NCBI GenBank assembly: GCA_937875275.1
Contig: CALNCC010000017.1
Location: forward strand, 1 to 10,658
Reading direction: 5' to 3'
DNA from: an uncultured Dysgonomonas sp.
GTDB taxonomy: Bacteria > Bacteroidota > Bacteroidia > Bacteroidales > Dysgonomonadaceae
Length of the DNA stretch: 10,658 bases
Below, in pieces: positions 5,447 to 10,658 of the stretch (position 1 is the stretch's first letter; every line of letters begins with the position of its first letter). The position numbers and the translations under genes were made by a program. The notes under the pieces are model-generated. The model ran no database searches, was not told where the DNA came from, and saw only the letters and a program-made list of their open reading frames with translations.

Positions 5447-7343
5447 ACTAAGCGAAATATCAGTTTTAAATAAAGTAAATATTCCTTCCGACCTGAGAGA
5501 CTTGAGTATTGAGCAGCTGACTACACTCTGCTCCGACTTGCGCCGTTTCATAATAGATGAGCTATGCGAAAACCCGGGGCACTTCGGATCGAGCTTAGGA
5601 ACAGTAGAACTAACCGTTGCTTTACATTACGTTTTCAACACGCCGTATGATCGTTTAGTATGGGATGTTGGACATCAGGCATATAGCCACAAAATACTGA
5701 CCGGCAGAAAAGAACGTTTTCATACCAACCGCCAGTTTGGAGGACTTTCGGGATTCCCCAATCCCGAGGAAAGTGAATATGACTCTTTCATCGCAGGACA
5801 TGCCTCCAATTCCATTTCGGCAGCATTAGGTATGGCTGTTGCAGCTAACATAAAGAAAGAAAATCGTCATGTGGTAGCCATCATCGGAGACGGCTCCATG
5901 ACCGGGGGGCTTGCCTTCGAAGGATTGAATAATGCCAGCAGCCAGCCAAACGACATGCTCATCATACTGAATGACAACGATATGGCTATCGACAACAATG
6001 TCGGCGGGCTTCGCGATTATTTGGTGAAGATGACAACATCGGCTGCTTACAACAGAGTGAGGAACGATGTTTATCAGAAATTCAAGAGAGGCAACCTGAT
6101 CTCTGACAAAGGGAAGAATCTTATCCTGCGTTTCAATAACAGCCTAAAATCGTTGCTTACCAAGCAGCAAAATATATTTGAAGGTTTCAATATACGGTAT
6201 TTCGGTCCTACGGATGGTCATAACCTTGAAGAACTGATTCGTATTCTTCAGAATATAAAAGACATGAAAGGCCCTAAGATCTTACATCTGCATACGATAA
6301 AAGGCAAAGGCTACAAACCTGCCGAGTTGTCGGCTACGGAGTGGCATGCACCGGGCAAGTTTAACAAAGACACCGGCGAACGCATTAAAATATCGAGAAA
6401 AGATCAACCTCAACTATATCAGGATGTTTTCGGACATACACTCGTAGAGCTTGCAGAAAAAGATCAACGCATTATCGGGGTTACTCCCGCAATGCCCAGC
6501 GGCTGCTCTATGACCTACATGATGAAGGATTTTCCCGACAGAGCCTTCGATGTCGGCATCGCAGAAGCACATTCTGTAACATTCTCTGCCGGTATGGCAA
6601 AAGAAGGACTTATCCCTTTCTGTAACATATATTCGTCATTTATGCAGCGAGCATACGATCAGGTCATCCACGATGTTGCATTGCAACGCCTGCACACGAT
6701 TCTTTGCCTCGATCGTGCAGGGCTTGTCGGAGAAGACGGCCCCACACATCACGGCGAATTTGACTTTGCCTATATGCGCTGCATCCCCAATCTCACCATA
6801 GCGTCTCCTTATGATGAGCATTATCTGAGACATCTCATGTATACCGCAACTTACGGAAACGACGGGCCTTTTGTCATTCGTTATCCGCGCGGACAAGGAG
6901 AATTGCGCGACTGGGAAATAGAAATGAAAATCCTCGAAATAGGGAAAGGACGAAAGCTGAAAGAGGGTAAAGACCTGGCAGTTTTGTCAATTGGCCCTAT
7001 CGGCAATGCCGCTGCCGCTGCCGTAGAAATCGCTGAAAAAGAAGGATTCTCGATCGCCCATTACGATATGATATTTTTGAAACCAATCGACGGAGACTTG
7101 CTGAAAGAAGTTGCCGACAACTTTACGAATGTGATGACTATCGAAAACGGTGTGATAAAAGGGGGGCTTGGCTCGGCGGTATTAGAATATTTCTCAGAAA
7201 ACAAATGCGACAACATACATGTTACACGTGTTGGCATCGAAGATGAATTTGTAACACACGGATCTATCAAGATGTTGAATAAATTGTGTAAATTAGATGC
7301 CGAAGGGTTGAGCGAAAGAATGCTGCAAGTCTTGAGCAAGTAG
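5439..7343 (+). CDS. dxs: 1-deoxy-D-xylulose-5-phosphate synthase
   Basis: DXS condenses pyruvate and glyceraldehyde 3-phosphate, with thiamine diphosphate and Mg2+, to 1-deoxy-D-xylulose 5-phosphate, the first step of the MEP isoprenoid pathway; the product also feeds thiamine and pyridoxal synthesis in many bacteria. The 634-residue protein is full length (E. coli about 620). Visible marks: PGHFGSSLG with H48 (active-site His), VWDVGHQAYSHKILTGR near 74-90, the thiamine diphosphate motif starting at GDGSMTGG (150-157) and closing at LNDNDMAID (177-185), the pyrimidine-domain catalytic Glu in GIAEAHSV (E376), DRAGLVGEDGPTHHG (425-439), and RYPRG (481-485) for substrate phosphate binding. The C-terminal transketolase-like domain covers about 505-625. 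It is cytoplasmic. ATG 5439 gives the N-terminal length usual in Bacteroidales. It is first in a cluster with trkA (27-base gap) and trkH. Confidence 0.97.
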   Translation: MNKLSEISVLNKVNIPSDLRDLSIEQLTTLCSDLRRFIIDELCENPGHFGSSLGTVELTVALHYVFNTPYDRLVWDVGHQAYSHKILTGRKERFHTNRQFGGLSGFPNPEESEYDSFIAGHASNSISAALGMAVAANIKKENRHVVAIIGDGSMTGGLAFEGLNNASSQPNDMLIILNDNDMAIDNNVGGLRDYLVKMTTSAAYNRVRNDVYQKFKRGNLISDKGKNLILRFNNSLKSLLTKQQNIFEGFNIRYFGPTDGHNLEELIRILQNIKDMKGPKILHLHTIKGKGYKPAELSATEWHAPGKFNKDTGERIKISRKDQPQLYQDVFGHTLVELAEKDQRIIGVTPAMPSGCSMTYMMKDFPDRAFDVGIAEAHSVTFSAGMAKEGLIPFCNIYSSFMQRAYDQVIHDVALQRLHTILCLDRAGLVGEDGPTHHGEFDFAYMRCIPNLTIASPYDEHYLRHLMYTATYGNDGPFVIRYPRGQGELRDWEIEMKILEIGKGRKLKEGKDLAVLSIGPIGNAAAAAVEIAEKEGFSIAHYDMIFLKPIDGDLLKEVADNFTNVMTIENGVIKGGLGSAVLEYFSENKCDNIHVTRVGIEDEFVTHGSIKMLNKLCKLDAEGLSERMLQVLSK

Positions 7344-7370
7344 ATTTTGTAATCATATAAAGGTCATCAG

Positions 7371-8708
7371 ATGAAGGTTGTCATAGCTGGAGCCGGAGCA
7401 GTGGGAACACATTTGGCTCGATTGTTGTCCATCGAGAATCAGGACGTTATACTTATCGATCCCGATAAGGAGAAGCTAAACTTTGCCCGGAACAATCTTG
7501 AGATGATCACAATGGTTGGCTCTGCCACATCGTTGTACGATCTGACCGAGATTGGCATTAACAAAACCGATCTTTTCATTGCTGTAACACCGGAAGAATC
7601 CGTTAATACTACGGCTTGCATGTTAGCCTCCAATATGGGTGCAAAGCGAACCTTTGCCCGTATCGACAACTTCGAGTACCTGCTTCCCAAAAATAAGGAG
7701 TTCTTCGAGAACTTAGGAGTTCACTTTATGGTGTACCCCGAAATGCTGGCAGCGAAAGAAATTGTAACCGACATCAAGCACCCCTGGGCACGCCTTTGGG
7801 TAGAGCTGTGCAATGGCAGTATAATACTTGTCGGAGTAAAGATAAGAGCCAATGCCCCCATTGTAGACAAACATTTGCATGAATTGGGAAGCGAGCTCAA
7901 GAAATATCATATTGTAGCTATAAAGCGAAACAATACGACAATCATTCCCCGAGGAAATCACAGAATAGAAAACGGAGATATTGTATTTTTTACCGTAACG
8001 AAAGAACTTGTAAACGAGATCCCCGTTGCGGCAGGAAAAGAAATATTCGAAATAAAACATATCATGATAATGGGAGGAAGCCGCATTGCCTTGAGAACGT
8101 GCGAATACCTGCCCGACAGCATGAAGATAAAACTATTGGAGTCAGACAAAGAGAAGGCCGAAAAACTTATCGAAAAGGTTCAGAGCAATGTTACCGTCTA
8201 CCATGACGATGGGCGCAATGCCGATTCTCTCGTTCAGGAGGGAATAAACGATGTCGATGCTTTTATCGCCGTTACCGGAAATTCGGAAGCTAACATACTC
8301 GCGTGCCTTGCCGCAAAACGATTTGGCGTATACAAAACGATTGCCGAAGTAGAGAACATGGATTACATCTCGATGGCTGAAAATTTAGATATTGGCAACA
8401 TCATCAATAAGAAGCAGATAACGGTAAACAACATATACCGTTTCTTGCTGAATGCCGACGTGTCGAACGTTAAATCTCTTACCGTTGCCAATGCCGATGT
8501 AGCAGAAATCATAGCACGCCCCAATTCGCGGATAACGAAGAAGGAAATAAAGAAAATAACCTTTCCGCCCAATGTTACATTAGGAGGGCTCATCCGCAAC
8601 GGACAAGCGATGATGATAGAAGGAAACACAATCATAGAACCTTACGATCATGTAATTGTTTTCTGTGTAGAAGGTGCACTGAAAGAGGCAGAAAAATTAT
8701 TCAATTAG
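7371..8708 (+). CDS. trkA: Trk potassium uptake regulator TrkA (tandem RCK)
   Basis: TrkA is the cytosolic NAD(H)/nucleotide-binding ring that gates the TrkH potassium channel. The 445-residue protein (E. coli 458) has the standard duplicated plan: RCK-N1 (about 1-125), TrkA-C1 (140-215), RCK-N2 (228-350) and TrkA-C2 (370-445). The first Rossmann fold has the intact glycine motif GAGAVG (7-12) and the acidic end of strand 2 at D30 (LIDPD), which favours NAD(H). The second has GGSRIA (235-240), a weaker glycine motif with R238 and A240 in place of regular positions, and E257; it may bind nucleotide less well or not at all. No signal peptide or membrane segment is seen, as expected for a peripheral subunit. 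It lies 27 bases after dxs and 40 before trkH with no terminator, so the three genes are probably one transcript and TrkA is made with its partner channel. Confidence 0.94.
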   Translation: MKVVIAGAGAVGTHLARLLSIENQDVILIDPDKEKLNFARNNLEMITMVGSATSLYDLTEIGINKTDLFIAVTPEESVNTTACMLASNMGAKRTFARIDNFEYLLPKNKEFFENLGVHFMVYPEMLAAKEIVTDIKHPWARLWVELCNGSIILVGVKIRANAPIVDKHLHELGSELKKYHIVAIKRNNTTIIPRGNHRIENGDIVFFTVTKELVNEIPVAAGKEIFEIKHIMIMGGSRIALRTCEYLPDSMKIKLLESDKEKAEKLIEKVQSNVTVYHDDGRNADSLVQEGINDVDAFIAVTGNSEANILACLAAKRFGVYKTIAEVENMDYISMAENLDIGNIINKKQITVNNIYRFLLNADVSNVKSLTVANADVAEIIARPNSRITKKEIKKITFPPNVTLGGLIRNGQAMMIEGNTIIEPYDHVIVFCVEGALKEAEKLFN

Positions 8709-8748
8709 AAACAAGTAAATCGGGGGGGCTTGCTCTCCTTATACTTTT

Positions 8749-10209
8749 ATGGTCAAATTCAACTTCAGATTTATATTCAAAACAATCGGATTCTTGTTGA
8801 TTATAGAATCCCTGTTTATGATGATGGCCACATTAGTATCCTTCTATTCGCATGAAATGGCGGGAGACGCCATGCTCATCAGTTCGGCACTCACTCTTTT
8901 CTTTGGCATCTTTTTCCGATTGGCAGGAACTGATGATTACGAGAAGCCGATCAGCAAAAGAGAAAGCTTTCTGAGTGTTACATTAGCCTCGATAGTGATG
9001 TCGGCATTCGGCATGCTACCCTATTATATAAGTGGCTATATTCCCAATGTGTGCGATGCGTATTTCGAAACCATATCGGGGTTCACATCCACCGGATCAT
9101 CTATTCTCTCCGACATCGAAGCCCTGCCTCGTGGGTTATTGTTCTGGCGCAGCATCACCCAGTGGATCGGGGGGATCGGGATAATAGTTTTCGCCCTTAC
9201 TGTACTACCTATGGTCGGCGGCAACGCCTCGGCGCTCTACGACGCCGAAGCAACCGGCATAATGCGAGAACGTTTTCGCCCTCGTGTATCACAGATATCC
9301 AAGCGCCTTTGGACTACATACATCGTCGTTACGGTCATTGTTATCTTCCTGCTATGGCTTGGTCCCATGACCCTCTTCGATTCGGTATGCCATGCGCTCA
9401 CGACAATATCGACAGGCGGGTTTTCGACAAAACAGGATAGCATTGCCTATTGGGATTCGGCTTATGTTGAGTATGTTTTAACAATATTCATGTTCATTGG
9501 AGGAACGAACTTTGCATTAGTTTTTTATTTGTTTAAAGGGATGCCCCAAAAACTGCTGAAAGATGAAGAGTTCAGGTGGTATGTTGTGATCTGCATCGTA
9601 ATGGTTGTAATAATTGCAACAAGCCTATTCACCTCCGGCAAATCGGCAGGAATAGAACCGACAATACGAACCTCTCTGTTTCATGTAGTATCTGTTATCA
9701 CCACGACCGGCTTTACTACGACGAGTTATATCTCGTGGGGGGCTTTCTATGTTTTTCTCTTCTGCCTGCTTATGTTGTTCTGTGCGAGTGCCGGGTCAAC
9801 ATCAGGAGGGATAAAGATTGTACGCATCATCGTTCTGTTTAAGAATGCGATCAACGAGTTTCGAAGACAGGTGCAACCTAATGCCATACTCCCCGTTCGC
9901 CTCAATGGGCAGGTAATTCCTATCGATGTGGTAACGAAAATACTGGCATTTATATTTCTCTATTTGGGTATCCTTGTTGTCAGCTTCATCGTCTTGTCGT
10001 CGATGGGAATGGGCTTTGAGGAATCTATCGGAGCCGCCATTTCGTGTTTAGGAAACACAGGGTCGGGCTTAGGGGTTAATGGCGCAAATGGGCACTTTGC
10101 CGATATCTCGGAACCGGCTAAGTGGTATCTGTGTTTTCTGATGCTGACCGGCCGTCTTGAACTGTTTACCGTTCTATCTCTATTTATGCCTGCTTTCTGG
10201 AGAAAATAA
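8749..10209 (+). CDS. trkH: Trk system potassium uptake protein TrkH
   Basis: TrkH is the inner-membrane potassium-translocating subunit that works with TrkA. The protein has 486 residues, close to E. coli TrkH (483), and is rich in hydrophobic segments. Four pore-loop repeats are visible, each with the selectivity-filter glycine: TSTGSS (G116), STGGFS (G223), TTTGFTTT (G321) and GNTGSGLG (G438). All four filters are of the T/S/N-x-G type, in line with potassium selectivity. The gating loop of the third repeat, ASAGSTSGGIKIVRI (346-360), is intact, and the C-terminal GRLELFTVLSLF (468-479) is the conserved last segment including the pore Arg (R469). Intracellular basic linkers follow the second repeat hairpin. 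It is the last gene of the dxs-trkA-trkH cluster, ending before a strong terminator-like stem. No frameshift or missing key residue was noticed. Confidence 0.95.
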   Translation: MVKFNFRFIFKTIGFLLIIESLFMMMATLVSFYSHEMAGDAMLISSALTLFFGIFFRLAGTDDYEKPISKRESFLSVTLASIVMSAFGMLPYYISGYIPNVCDAYFETISGFTSTGSSILSDIEALPRGLLFWRSITQWIGGIGIIVFALTVLPMVGGNASALYDAEATGIMRERFRPRVSQISKRLWTTYIVVTVIVIFLLWLGPMTLFDSVCHALTTISTGGFSTKQDSIAYWDSAYVEYVLTIFMFIGGTNFALVFYLFKGMPQKLLKDEEFRWYVVICIVMVVIIATSLFTSGKSAGIEPTIRTSLFHVVSVITTTGFTTTSYISWGAFYVFLFCLLMLFCASAGSTSGGIKIVRIIVLFKNAINEFRRQVQPNAILPVRLNGQVIPIDVVTKILAFIFLYLGILVVSFIVLSSMGMGFEESIGAAISCLGNTGSGLGVNGANGHFADISEPAKWYLCFLMLTGRLELFTVLSLFMPAFWRK

Positions 10210-10293
10210 GAATGTGCCGAAGGCGAGGAGCTGATAAAATGAAACTCAAGAGTCTTTCCAACTGCAAGTGAGATTGTCTATGAGGTCGATAAT

Positions 10294-10349
10294 AAAAATT
10301 CTTCCAAACGCCCCCGTTTTATTGAGGGAATTTGAAAGAATTTTTTTTT
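10294..10349. terminator. Bidirectional terminator between trkH and the convergent DUF1080 gene
   Basis: A 15-bp stem pairs 10294-10308 with 10331-10345 (one C-A mismatch), with a 22-base loop that can form a small CCC/GGG inner stem. The outer arms are an A-run on the left and a nine-T run at 10341-10349 on the right, so each strand sees a hairpin followed by T residues. It lies between convergent genes, 84 bases after the trkH stop and 43 bases past the stop of the minus-strand gene. Confidence 0.75.
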
Positions 10350-10392
10350 ATGGGTTCACTCTTTCTTCAAAGATAACCAAAAACAGGATCAA

Positions 10393-10658
10393 TTACAAAG
10401 TCCTGATCTTCATATTTTTGAACCAAATTAACGACTCTCCGTGTTTGCCTTGTAGTCCGATATAACCCTTTGTTGGTATTTCGGCAAATGGTTTTGGCAA
10501 CCATCCCGGGATATCCGATCCGTCAGGATTTTTCTTACCCGATGTCCACAAAGTCATATCCATTTCAGTAACTTTCTTGCCATTCAGCGTTACAGTAATG
10601 TTACGTCCTTGACACTTGACATTCATCTTATTCCATTGTCCCGGTTTTTTCACCACCT
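10393..10658 (-). CDS. DUF1080 / 3-keto-disaccharide hydrolase domain protein (C-terminal part)
   Basis: The last 88 residues of a minus-strand gene are visible; its start lies beyond the right edge of the window, so the GTG near 10656 is only an internal codon. The sequence fits the end of the DUF1080 family (PF06439), concanavalin-like beta-sandwich proteins now often annotated as 3-keto-disaccharide hydrolases and common in Bacteroidota and Planctomycetota. Typical features are PGQWNKMNVKCQGRNITVTLNGKKV (the late beta strands), GWLPKPFAEIPTKGYIGLQGKHG, and the terminal LIWFKNMKIRTL, equivalent to the family's usual 'I.FRNI.I..L' ending. The family is generally exported, but the N-terminus is not visible here. 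It is convergent to trkH and belongs to a separate transcription unit. Substrate unknown. Confidence 0.85.
   Translation of the reverse strand, partial: VVKKPGQWNKMNVKCQGRNITVTLNGKKVTEMDMTLWTSGKKNPDGSDIPGWLPKPFAEIPTKGYIGLQGKHGESLIWFKNMKIRTL

Noticed and set aside
7713..8060. A 115-codon minus-strand frame within trkA
   Set aside because: It overlaps the conserved RCK and TrkA-C domains and has no family features.
9051..9440. A 129-codon plus-strand frame within trkH
   Set aside because: It is an alternate frame of a conserved membrane protein with intact selectivity filters, and its His/Arg-rich sequence looks like a shadow.
10210..10293. Short spacer after trkH checked for a small gene or RNA
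   Set aside because: No convincing start, motif or structured RNA was seen; it looks like an ordinary 3' region before the bidirectional terminator.

Overview
The window looks like a chromosomal segment from a member of the Bacteroidales (Bacteroidota). This rests on a GH97 and a GH92 glycosidase with Bacteroides-type export signals, A-rich leaders in place of clear Shine-Dalgarno sites before most starts, several matches to the Bacteroidota -7 promoter box TAnnTTTG, a dxs-trkA-trkH cluster, and a DUF1080-type protein. A Dysgonomonas- or Parabacteroides-like host is possible, but the genus cannot be fixed from the sequence alone. No tRNA, rRNA, CRISPR array, insertion sequence or intact mobile element was seen.

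Layout. Positions 1-321 hold a broken minus-strand remnant that resembles the end of a DUF262 (GmrSD-type) domain. Positions 322-421 hold a perfect AT-rich inverted repeat and a promoter. Two exported glycosidases follow on the plus strand: GH97 (422-2371, probably a retaining alpha-galactosidase-like enzyme) and a lipoprotein GH92 (2505-4790, alpha-mannosidase family). Each is closed by a strong intrinsic terminator and has its own upstream -7 box, so they look like neighbouring single-gene units and not a classical polysaccharide utilisation locus; no SusC/SusD genes are present. A small winged-helix protein of the DUF2582 type (4996-5217) sits alone between two terminators.

From 5439 to 10209 there is a tight same-strand cluster: dxs (1-deoxy-D-xylulose-5-phosphate synthase, the entry enzyme of the MEP isoprenoid pathway), trkA (cytosolic NAD-binding RCK regulator) and trkH (membrane potassium translocating subunit). 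The gaps are 27 and 40 bases with no terminator between, and a promoter-like box lies before dxs. TrkA and TrkH should form one potassium uptake system; their link to dxs is one of transcription, with no obvious biochemical connection. A long stem-loop with T-runs on both sides (10294-10349) separates this operon from a convergent minus-strand gene whose C-terminal 88 residues are visible (DUF1080 / 3-keto-disaccharide hydrolase family), cut by the window edge.

I did not find a convincing undescribed system. The points most worth a second look are the decayed DUF262 remnant, the inverted repeat over the GH97 promoter, the divergent N-terminal motif of the GH92 protein, the predicted retaining mechanism of the GH97, and a strong Shine-Dalgarno site before dxs that is placed for a tiny overlapping leader ORF and not for the dxs start.
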